A stretch of 32,897 bases of DNA, taken from JBDLSY01 sp041170585 (GTDB taxonomy: Bacteria > Pseudomonadota > Gammaproteobacteria > Burkholderiales > Burkholderiaceae_C). The stretch covers positions 1 through 32,897 of the forward strand of contig JBEDNN010000009.1 in NCBI GenBank assembly GCA_041170585.1. The letters are read 5' to 3'. Shown one piece after another: positions 26,690-32,897 of this stretch. The position numbers and the translations under genes were made by a program. The notes beneath the pieces were generated by a model. The model worked only from the letters and a program-made list of their open reading frames with translations, had not been told where the DNA came from and ran no database searches. Every line of letters starts with the position of its first letter. The first letter of the stretch is position 1.

Positions 26690-28204
26690 ATGAACCAAGA
26701 AATAATCTCTCAACCAGACAATTTAATTGTGCCAGTTGCACCCTCTGATACTGCACTTTTTTCCAGTTTTAACTTAGATCCACGTTTAGAATCAGCAGTA
26801 TTGGCAATGGGTTATACCGTTGCAACTCCTATTCAAACGCAAGCCATTCCTTTAGTTATGAAAGGATTTGATGTAATGGGGGCGGCACAAACTGGAACAG
26901 GTAAAACAGCTGCTTTTTCTTTACCTATTTTGCACCGTATGTTACCTTTGGCAAGCAGTAGCCCTAGCCCTGCCCGCCACCCTGTTCGGGCTTTAATTCT
27001 CGCACCTACCCGTGAATTAGCGGATCAAATTTATGTTAATTTGTGTGATTATGCTAAAAAAACCCCTATTAAAACAGCAGTGGTGTTTGGTGGAATGGAT
27101 TTTAAGCCACAAGAGGCGCAATTGCGTGCTGGCGTAGATGTTTTAGTAGCAACACCAGGACGCTTACTAGACCATGTTACAAGTAAAGTATTAAATCTGT
27201 CGCAAGTCAGTATGTTGGTACTTGATGAAGCTGACCGTATGTTGGATATGGGGTTTATGCCTGATTTAGACCGCATTGTTGCATTGTTGCCCAAAACGCG
27301 TCAAACTTTATTATTTAGTGCTACTTTTAACGAAGGTATTCGTAAATTAGCCCAAACATTTTTAACACAAACGCCGCATTACATTGAAACAGCTAAGCGT
27401 AACGCAACCGCAACTAATGTCAAGCAATGTGTGATTGAAGTACAGGGTGATAAAGATTCAGTTTTAATTGCTTTGCTCAAACAAAATACTCAAGATTCTA
27501 AATTTTTTAAAGATTCTACGCAAAATTCTACTACAAATAATACTCCATTACGTACTACACAACAAACCATTGTATTTGTAAACAGTAAGTTAGGCTGTAC
27601 TAGGATAGCACGCACCTTACAAAAGGTAGGTTTGCGTGCTGAAGCCATACACGGTGACCGCAGCCAACAAGAACGTTTAGCTACATTAACCGCTTTTAAA
27701 GCCAATCAAATTGATGTATTGGTAGCTACTGATGTGGCTGCACGTGGCTTAGACATTGCTGAACTGCCTTGCGTAATTAACTATGATGTACCTTACCATG
27801 CTGAAGATTATGTTCACCGTATTGGCCGAACAGGCAGGGCAGGGGCTAACGGTTCTGCTTATACTTTGTGTGCTTCCAATGAAATGCCTGCTTTGATTGA
27901 TGTAGAAAACTTTATTAAGCATACCCTTGTGCGTGAAGCTACACCCCGTATAGATGATACAGAGCAAGAACGCATACGTGAGCTACGCAAGCGTCGCCGT
28001 GAATTATCCCTAGATAACGATTATTTTGGACGCTATGAACCCAAGTCTATACAACATAAAAAAAATGATGATCCATTGTTTAGCCAATTGTATATACCTA
28101 AAGCTGTAGATGCATCATTGCAACCGCCTCTAAGTACTGTTATTACAAAAAACAAAAATAAATCTGTAGTGGCGGCACTATTGGGCGGGTTTAGTAACCA
28201 TTAA
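26690..28204 (+). CDS. rhlE: DEAD-box RNA helicase, RhlE-like
   Basis: The product is an ATP-dependent RNA helicase likely acting in ribosome assembly or RNA decay. The 504 residues contain a Q motif (TPIQTQAIP), Walker A QTGTGKTAAF, PTRELADQ, DEAD with the RhlE-type context DEADRMLDMGF, SAT, and HRIGRTGRAG. Between the two RecA lobes there is a polar Ser/Thr/Asn-rich insert (about residues 265-290), and the C-terminal tail is basic. Closely related RhlB or SrmB types are less likely because of the motif context. The only SD-like bases (AAGG) sit within three bases of the ATG, too near for normal use. Confidence 0.93.
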   Translation: MNQEIISQPDNLIVPVAPSDTALFSSFNLDPRLESAVLAMGYTVATPIQTQAIPLVMKGFDVMGAAQTGTGKTAAFSLPILHRMLPLASSSPSPARHPVRALILAPTRELADQIYVNLCDYAKKTPIKTAVVFGGMDFKPQEAQLRAGVDVLVATPGRLLDHVTSKVLNLSQVSMLVLDEADRMLDMGFMPDLDRIVALLPKTRQTLLFSATFNEGIRKLAQTFLTQTPHYIETAKRNATATNVKQCVIEVQGDKDSVLIALLKQNTQDSKFFKDSTQNSTTNNTPLRTTQQTIVFVNSKLGCTRIARTLQKVGLRAEAIHGDRSQQERLATLTAFKANQIDVLVATDVAARGLDIAELPCVINYDVPYHAEDYVHRIGRTGRAGANGSAYTLCASNEMPALIDVENFIKHTLVREATPRIDDTEQERIRELRKRRRELSLDNDYFGRYEPKSIQHKKNDDPLFSQLYIPKAVDASLQPPLSTVITKNKNKSVVAALLGGFSNH

Positions 28205-28254
28205 TTATTAAAACATTAAAAGGTGTGTAGCCAAAGAATATAGTTTTTTATTTT

Positions 28255-28620
28255 TTATTGAATTAAATTTTTGATAGAAACAGGCGTTGCACCCCATAAC
28301 TCCTCTAAGTGATAATAATCACGAATAGTGGGCTGCATAATGTGTACCACTACAGCACCTAAGTCTACCAGTACCCACTCACCTGTTTCTTCGCCTTCAA
28401 TGCTTAATACTTCACCGCCGGCTGCTTTTACTTTTTCGCGCACATGGTTAGCCAGCCCGCGAGTTTGACGGTTACTGCTTCCATTACAAATGATAACCCG
28501 TTCAAATAAACTGGTTAAACGGGACGTGTCAAATGCCTGTAAATTGTGTGCTTTTAAATCCTCTAAAGCATCTACAGCGATAGCTAATAATGTTTGGGTA
28601 TCTATTAATAAAGTGGTCAT
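28255..28620 (-). CDS. rsfS: Ribosomal silencing factor RsfS
   Basis: RsfS (DUF143, formerly YbeB) binds ribosomal protein L14 and blocks joining of the two ribosomal subunits when nutrients are low. The 121-residue protein shows the family core NLQAFDTSRLTSLFERVIICNGSSNRQTRGLANHV, quoted in part here as VIICNGSSNRQ, then EGEETGEWVLVDLGAVVVHIM and a final helix containing YHLEELWG. It lies 15 bases after nadD on the same strand, the common nadD-rsfS order. It is convergent with rhlE across a 50-base gap with no clear terminator. Confidence 0.96.
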   Translation of the reverse strand: MTTLLIDTQTLLAIAVDALEDLKAHNLQAFDTSRLTSLFERVIICNGSSNRQTRGLANHVREKVKAAGGEVLSIEGEETGEWVLVDLGAVVVHIMQPTIRDYYHLEELWGATPVSIKNLIQ

Positions 28621-28635
28621 AAGTTTGAATTTTTG

Positions 28636-29286
28636 TTAAATATATAGCCGATGGTATGTAATATATTCAGCAATGTTAGGAGGAACATCGGTATCAATTA
28701 ATTTTTTTTGTGCTAATTTAGCACGAATTAAGGTTGATGACAGTGTCATAGACGGCATATCTAAAATATCTACAGTATTAAAACGAGGCAAAGCTTCTAA
28801 CACTACAGATGGCAATTGTACCGCTTGTGTGTCTCTAGCAACTACTGCTAAACGGCATAACAGCAACAAGTCTTGCCAATTATGCCAAGTATCTAGTTTG
28901 TTTGCTTGGTCAGCACCTATAATCAGCGTATAGTCTTGATTAGGGTAATGATTAATTAGGTATTTTAGTGTATCTATGGTGTAAGTAACGCCGCTGCGTT
29001 CTATTTCACAGGCTTCTACTGCAAAACGCTTGACAGTTTGGTTAATATTGAATGCACAATCACGCCGATTGAGTTCCTCTACTGCTAAATGACACAATGC
29101 TAGGCGGTGTCGGCTATCAAGCAGGGCAGATTTTTGCCAAGGTTGTCCAGCAGGCATTAAATCAACACGCGTTAAAGCTAATTGTGTTAAAGCTATATTT
29201 GCTACTGCCAAATGAGCCCAGTGCGGTGGATTAAACGATCCACCTAATAAACCAATACGCGGACGATGAACAGAAGTAAGATTCAA
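28636..29286 (-). CDS. nadD: Nicotinate-nucleotide adenylyltransferase NadD
   Basis: NadD joins ATP and nicotinate mononucleotide to form deamido-NAD in NAD synthesis. The 216 residues show the nucleotidyltransferase start GLLGGSFNPPHWAHLAVAN (HWAH standing for the HxGH motif), the segment SGVTYTIDTLKYL, TLIIGADQANKLDTWHNWQ, and the C-terminal SSTLIRAKLAQ in place of ISST-R. The frame opens with TTG at 29286; no ATG precedes the conserved glycine-rich motif, so TTG (or a neighbouring ATT) is the likely start. That start is only 13 bases after the 3' end of the tRNA-Arg gene on the same strand, with no ribosome site between them. Confidence 0.94.
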   Translation of the reverse strand: MNLTSVHRPRIGLLGGSFNPPHWAHLAVANIALTQLALTRVDLMPAGQPWQKSALLDSRHRLALCHLAVEELNRRDCAFNINQTVKRFAVEACEIERSGVTYTIDTLKYLINHYPNQDYTLIIGADQANKLDTWHNWQDLLLLCRLAVVARDTQAVQLPSVVLEALPRFNTVDILDMPSMTLSSTLIRAKLAQKKLIDTDVPPNIAEYITYHRLYI

Positions 29287-29299
29287 AATAAATAAGAGT

Positions 29300-29375
29300 T
29301 GGTGCTCCCGACACGAATTGAACGTGTGACCCTCTCCTTAGGAGGGAGATGCTCTATCCACTGAGCTACGGAAGC
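29300..29375 (-). tRNA. tRNA-Arg (anticodon CCU)
   Basis: On the minus strand a full 76-base cloverleaf folds. The acceptor stem is GCTTCCG/CGGGAGC with one G-U pair, the D arm GCTC/GAGC, the anticodon arm TCTCC/GGAGA with loop CTCCTAA, and the T arm ACACG/CGTGT with TTCAATT loop. Discriminator A and CCA are encoded. The anticodon CCT (29342-29340) reads AGG arginine codons. It is immediately upstream of nadD and probably shares a transcript with it. Confidence 0.96.
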
Positions 29376-29473
29376 CAATTTAACATAAAATCACATCATA
29401 CCAATCATTACGCTTATATTTATAAGGTTTAGTCAATTTTTTAAACAATGTCTAATATTAATATATTACTAGT

Positions 29474-29515
29474 GAAGTTTATTAAAGAAGTTTATTAAAA
29501 AAAAGTTTATTGAAA
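29474..29515 (+). repeat. 13-bp tandem repeat upstream of the QueD-like gene
   Basis: GAAGTTTATTAAA is present twice and then a variant, AAAAAGTTTATTGAAA. It ends about 14 bases before the start codon at 29529 and may include the ribosome-binding region (GAAAGAAA). Confidence 0.75.
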
Positions 29516-29528
29516 GAAATACTCATTT

Positions 29529-29984
29529 ATGAAGCTTAAATACACATCCAGTAAAACTTATTCTCATGATATAGGCTTATCAGTAGCATTTAGACAATGG
29601 CGTGCTACATCACATTGTCGATTTTTACATGGGTATGCTTTAGGATTTAAATTTACTTTTTCAGCCTTCATATTAGATGATAATGGCTGGGTGATTGATT
29701 TTGGTTCAATGAAAAGTTTAAAGCAAAAATTAATTGATTACTTTGACCATAAACTGATTGTTGCATCTGATGACCCACAATTGAGTTTGTTTAGGGCTAT
29801 GCATGATGCACAGTTATGTGATTTAATCATCACAACGACAGGAACAGGGTGTGAAAATTTTGCTAAACTGTGTTATGACATAGCCCATCAATGGTTAAAT
29901 GACAATGGACATTCACCGCGTTGCAGTTTAGACAGTGTAGAAGTAAAAGAACACGGGGCAAATGGTGCAACTTATGGTATTTAA
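29529..29984 (+). CDS. 6-pyruvoyl-tetrahydropterin synthase / QueD family protein
   Basis: The family converts dihydroneopterin triphosphate to 6-carboxy-tetrahydropterin (QueD, queuosine pathway) or 6-pyruvoyl-tetrahydropterin. The 151 residues show the core features: HCRFLHGY (Cys30, His34), VIDFGSMK, the FDHKLIV catalytic Asp-His, GTGCENFAKL and the C-terminal VEVKEHGANGATY. The usual zinc-binding LHGH is LHGY here (Tyr36), and the first zinc His must be His13 or His29. From memory some proteobacterial members share this variant. No other queuosine genes are nearby. The stop is four bases from the convergent neighbour's stop. Confidence 0.82.
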   Translation: MKLKYTSSKTYSHDIGLSVAFRQWRATSHCRFLHGYALGFKFTFSAFILDDNGWVIDFGSMKSLKQKLIDYFDHKLIVASDDPQLSLFRAMHDAQLCDLIITTTGTGCENFAKLCYDIAHQWLNDNGHSPRCSLDSVEVKEHGANGATYGI

Positions 29985-29988
29985 TGGT

Positions 29989-30666
29989 TTATCGCCAAGC
30001 CATTACAACAATGTTACCTTCATCTGTTTGACTTGAGGCGCTGCATAAACCTTCAAATACATGGTTTATTGCCGTATAACTGCTATTAAAACCGCCTTTT
30101 TTAGTCGTCCCTGTTGTACCTAAACCACTAAACAGATTAACAGTCATTATTCCTTGTGGCGTTAAGCAAGCCCGACACGCTTGATAAAACTCAATACTGT
30201 CTAACACAGGCCCTTGTGCTTTAGCATCATACAAATCTATTTGTAGCACATCAACACTGTTATGATGAGTAGCATCATTAACCCAATCATTGGCATCGGC
30301 TTGAACGACTGATAAGCGTGAATCGTTTGGCATTAATTTAAAAAATTGGCGGCACGCGACAATGACTTTTGGATTTAGTTCTACGGCTGTAATACAGGCG
30401 TTTTGATAAGTACGATAACAATACTTAGTTAAACTACCTGCCCCTAAGCCTAGTTGAACAATATGTTGTGTCGTAAGTTCGCGTTCAATAACCTGTGTTT
30501 GCCACATCATCATATTGCGGGTATATTCAATTTCTAGCTTCCACGGTCTGGCTATTCGCATTGCCCCTTGTATCCAAGGGGTATAGCCTAAATGTAAATA
30601 CCTTACGCCGTCAAATTCAGAAATATTGACTTCATCGTAACGAATCGTTTTACGTGTTGTAGCCAT
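29989..30666 (-). CDS. Spermidine synthase-like methyltransferase-fold protein
   Basis: The 225-residue protein has a Rossmann-type fold with GLGAGS at 73-78, the acidic ribose-binding strand AVELNPKVI, and DVLQIDLYDAKAQGP, which carries the acidic residues expected at an aminopropyltransferase active site. True SpeE proteins are longer (about 280-290) and have a fuller N-terminal beta domain, so polyamine synthesis is uncertain and another small-molecule transferase is possible. It follows the ATPase/TOPRIM pair by 21 bases on the same strand but looks like an ordinary chromosomal gene. Confidence 0.8.
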   Translation of the reverse strand: MATTRKTIRYDEVNISEFDGVRYLHLGYTPWIQGAMRIARPWKLEIEYTRNMMMWQTQVIERELTTQHIVQLGLGAGSLTKYCYRTYQNACITAVELNPKVIVACRQFFKLMPNDSRLSVVQADANDWVNDATHHNSVDVLQIDLYDAKAQGPVLDSIEFYQACRACLTPQGIMTVNLFSGLGTTGTTKKGGFNSSYTAINHVFEGLCSASSQTDEGNIVVMAWR

Positions 30667-30687
30667 AATAATTTATATTTTTATAAT

Positions 30688-31437
30688 TTATAAATTCTCT
30701 ACTTTTGGGAAAGTATGTATTAACCAATCCATCAAATTTTTAACCGTACCTTGTGTAAGGTCTATTAGCCCCGCTCCGATTACCCCTGCTAAATTAGTAC
30801 CTGGTGTCTCTTGAAAAGCTAAATAAGTAGCCAGTTCAGCTTTTTGACGACGTACATCTTTAAACTTAGTAGGTTTTGGTAAATTTTCAATACACGCTTC
30901 AGCATATTTTAATAAGATTTCTTCTTCAGACTTGAGATTGCTTTTAATAAAATATTCTAAATAACCTTCATCAGCATTATTTGGCATAATCCAAATATTG
31001 ATGTCTGGAAGTTTTCTAGCTGTAGCATCTCTAAAAATGAACCCTTCATGTGTTTTTTTATTGATATTTTCAAAATAAGTATAGCCTTGTGATTTAATTT
31101 TTTCACCAGTTTCGCCATTAATTTTTTCACTAATTTGTTTAATCGTATTTTTTACGCCACCACCACTTTTTATAGAATCTGCATCAATAATTAAAGCAAT
31201 TTTTAATAATTTCTGACTCTCTAAAAGTTTTATCATCGTAGGTAATTTATCTATAGCATTGCCTTTACCACCCTGTTTAGTAGATTTATCGTTTTTATCA
31301 ACTTGTTCAGTAGGCTCAATTATTTTAATATCAGGCGTTACACCTTTTTCTAGAAAATAGTTTTGTTTTAGTAGCTTCTCAAAAAAAGACTTGTCTGATT
31401 CAGCTTCAACCAATAAAATATTATGGTTATTTTTCAT
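30688..31437 (-). CDS. TOPRIM-like (DUF3226/OLD-associated type) protein, partner of the upstream ATPase
   Basis: The 249-residue protein starts with a beta strand and acidic motif LLVEAESDKSF (Glu11, Glu13) and has a second acidic motif IIDADS (Asp85, Asp87), preceded by GGKGNAIDKLP. This order and spacing fit a TOPRIM metal-binding fold, as in OLD-family nucleases, DUF3226 and DUF4435 proteins. The rest is helical and of unknown role. Nuclease activity is inferred only. Its ATG lies four bases after the ATPase stop, and GGAGGT inside the end of the ATPase gene is a good ribosome site, so the two are translated together. Which exact family it belongs to needs a profile search. Confidence 0.75.
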   Translation of the reverse strand: MKNNHNILLVEAESDKSFFEKLLKQNYFLEKGVTPDIKIIEPTEQVDKNDKSTKQGGKGNAIDKLPTMIKLLESQKLLKIALIIDADSIKSGGGVKNTIKQISEKINGETGEKIKSQGYTYFENINKKTHEGFIFRDATARKLPDINIWIMPNNADEGYLEYFIKSNLKSEEEILLKYAEACIENLPKPTKFKDVRRQKAELATYLAFQETPGTNLAGVIGAGLIDLTQGTVKNLMDWLIHTFPKVENL

Positions 31438-31441
31438 AATA

Positions 31442-32647
31442 CTATCTGACCTCCATATTCATACTAATTAAATCAGCCAATTCTTCTTCACTATATTCAG
31501 TAGCAATCACTGCATTTAAATTATTTTTTGCGGCACTGCGACCCATTTCTATAAGAACACCTTCAACCTCATCATTTTTTAAAACCTCTTCAGAAAATGA
31601 TTCTACACAGTCTTTACTGTGTGTCGTTGCAAATACTTGGATATTAAAATCTTTCGCCAGCTTAAAAATCAATGCCCATACTTTGGGTTGAATGGAATAA
31701 TGCAAACCATTTTCAAATTCATCAATCAACAAAAAACCATCTTTGGCTGATATTAAATTTAATATTAAAGACAATATACGCAACATACCATCGCCCATAC
31801 TGCTTAAAGGTATTTTTTTATCTTCACCAAACAGTTTAACCATCGCTAAGCGAGAGTTAGGTTGATAACCCTTAAATTGAGAAAAATGGTCTTCTACAGA
31901 CGCAACAAACTGCAAAGCCTCAAAATCCGGATGAATAATTTTTAATGCTTCATATATATATTTTTCATCAGAACTAAAGCCTACTTTATCCCACATCTTT
32001 CCTAACTTATTCATCAATAAACTAGAAATACTACTTGATACATACTTACAGTTTATTAAATCTAAATTCACCATAATATCCTGCTGATTAAAGGGGCTAT
32101 ACATTCCTTCTAGTAATCGGTACATTAATTTGTTATTTTTAGCTACAGCAATTGATTGCACTACGTTAAGATTAAAAGATAAATTGTAGTTTTCTTTGGA
32201 GATTATTTCTTTGGAGATTAATTTATTTTGTGTGGAGACTATAACTGATCCATCTTTTTGCTCTTTACGCTCTTCATACCGTTCTAGTAAGCTATGATGA
32301 ATATTTAATGTATCACCATCAATACCACCAATACTAATCGTAATACTATCAAAGTCTGGAAACTTTCGTCCAGAAAAAAAATGTTGATAGTGTACTGGGA
32401 AAGTTTCTATATTTTTATCATCTAACGACACTGCCTTTACAGATTGTCTTTCATAATGAGATAAAGAAATTTTCTCTAATAAATTTGGATTTGCACAGCC
32501 CGCATAAACACGCAAAGCTTCCAACACCGTACTTTTACCTGAATTGTTTTTGCCTACAATTAAATTAACATTGCCTAGTTTTTTAATCTCTAGGTTTTCA
32601 AGCATTCTAAAATTTTCAATTTTTAATGAACTCAATCTTGGTTTCAT
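31442..32647 (-). CDS. AAA/ABC-type ATPase (OLD-like, AAA_15/AAA_21)
   Basis: The 401-residue protein opens SLKIENFRMLENLEI, typical of SMC/RecF/OLD-type ATPases, with Walker A GKNNSGKST (32-40), an ABC-signature-like segment LSSMGDGMLRIL (about 290), Walker B FLLIDEFENGLHY (about 310) and the switch region FATTHSKD (about 345). The middle is a helical insert. Alone it lacks a nuclease domain; the next gene supplies a TOPRIM-like one. This is the arrangement of split OLD systems such as PARIS (AriA with AriB), which sense phage and trigger shutdown; whether this pair does so is an inference. The promoter must lie in the 92 bases between its ATG and the insertion sequence. Confidence 0.88.
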   Translation of the reverse strand: MKPRLSSLKIENFRMLENLEIKKLGNVNLIVGKNNSGKSTVLEALRVYAGCANPNLLEKISLSHYERQSVKAVSLDDKNIETFPVHYQHFFSGRKFPDFDSITISIGGIDGDTLNIHHSLLERYEERKEQKDGSVIVSTQNKLISKEIISKENYNLSFNLNVVQSIAVAKNNKLMYRLLEGMYSPFNQQDIMVNLDLINCKYVSSSISSLLMNKLGKMWDKVGFSSDEKYIYEALKIIHPDFEALQFVASVEDHFSQFKGYQPNSRLAMVKLFGEDKKIPLSSMGDGMLRILSLILNLISAKDGFLLIDEFENGLHYSIQPKVWALIFKLAKDFNIQVFATTHSKDCVESFSEEVLKNDEVEGVLIEMGRSAAKNNLNAVIATEYSEEELADLISMNMEVR

Positions 32648-32739
32648 AGTCGTATCTCTGTTAATTAATTTTTAAACGATTAGACTTTTTTAAAGCTGTA
32701 TTTATCAAATAAAGCCTATCATTTTAAAAGTATTTTAGG

Positions 32740-32897
32740 TAATGTTAAAATATCACTGATACAAGAAATTTAACACGAATTAAAGCGATGATAAAATTAA
32801 CTTATTCATGCAAAACTTGCAATAGCGAAAATATTATTAAAAATGGTAAGAATAGAGCAGGTTCACAGACGTATAAATGTAAAGATTGTTCAAATTA
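32740..32897 (+). mobile_element. IS1-like insertion sequence, left end (continues outside window)
   Basis: The end starts GGTAATGTTAAAATATCACT and continues ACAAGAAATTTAACACG into a transposase gene at 32788. Canonical IS1 ends also begin GGTGATG. The first 36 bases match element A (copy 2, from 2913) at 35 positions. If the target duplication is 8 bp, the left copy would be GTATTTTA at 32732-32739; the right end cannot be seen. Confidence 0.85.
32788..32897 (+). CDS. IS1-type transposase, N-terminal zinc-ribbon fragment (InsA-like)
   Basis: Thirty-six codons are visible from the ATG at 32788 to the window edge. They encode a zinc ribbon with Cys8-x2-Cys11 and Cys31-x2-Cys34, with NGKNRAGSQTYKC between, which parallels the N-terminus of Escherichia coli InsA (NGKSTAGHQRYLC). 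This part binds the element's terminal repeats in IS1. Whether the catalytic DDE part is fused or reached by frameshift cannot be seen. Confidence 0.85.
   Translation, partial: MIKLTYSCKTCNSENIIKNGKNRAGSQTYKCKDCSN

Noticed and set aside
29985..29988. Overlap-type antisense regulation between the QueD-like and spermidine synthase-like genes
   Set aside because: The stops are four bases apart and convergent, which is common in compact genomes; nothing else points to regulation.

Overview
This is an AT-rich, gene-dense piece of a Gram-negative proteobacterial chromosome. The best guess is a low-GC betaproteobacterium. The hints are a DUF1841 gene, a lone LplT without Aas, the rhodanese-tolC and nadD-rsfS pairings, and the style of TrhO and the spermidine synthase-like protein. 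This placement is inferred from remembered protein families and was not checked by any search.

Layout. (1) Positions 1-2422, minus strand: the N-terminal part of a large secreted repeat protein with calcium-binding aspartate-rich repeats and a 702-bp internal tandem repeat. (2) 2423-3184: a spacer filled with three miniature mobile elements and the ssb terminator. (3) 3185-8915: ssb (minus), then prfB (with its +1 frameshift site), lysS, mnmA and trhO on the plus strand. (4) 9024-18334, all minus: cydA-cydB, hrpA and polA. (5) 18335-28204, all plus: two more miniature elements, then neuB, a rhodanese, tolC, a DUF1841 gene, lplT, a sensor histidine kinase and rhlE. (6) 28255-29375, minus: tRNA-Arg(CCU), nadD and rsfS. 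(7) 29529-32647: a QueD-like gene (plus), then on the minus strand a spermidine synthase-like gene behind a two-gene ATPase plus TOPRIM-like cassette that resembles OLD/PARIS-type phage defence. (8) From 32740: the left end of an IS1-like insertion sequence that runs off the window.

Most genes are housekeeping: translation (prfB, lysS, mnmA, trhO, tRNA-Arg, rsfS, hrpA), replication and repair (ssb, polA), NAD synthesis (nadD), respiration (cydAB) and envelope (tolC, lplT, neuB). The unusual content lies mainly between the genes. Five copies of a 114-115 bp element (called A here) and three copies of a second element (called B) are scattered through the spacers, and several have perfect 8-bp target duplications. 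One end of element A matches the end of the IS1-like element at 32740 at 35 of 36 positions, so the window shows both a likely parent and its non-autonomous offspring. One shortened copy of B forms a near-ideal terminator behind lplT. Separately, many spacers carry short in-place tandem duplications (units of 7-13 bp) that touch or overlap stop codons. The ATPase/TOPRIM pair beside the IS is the best candidate for an under-described functional system.
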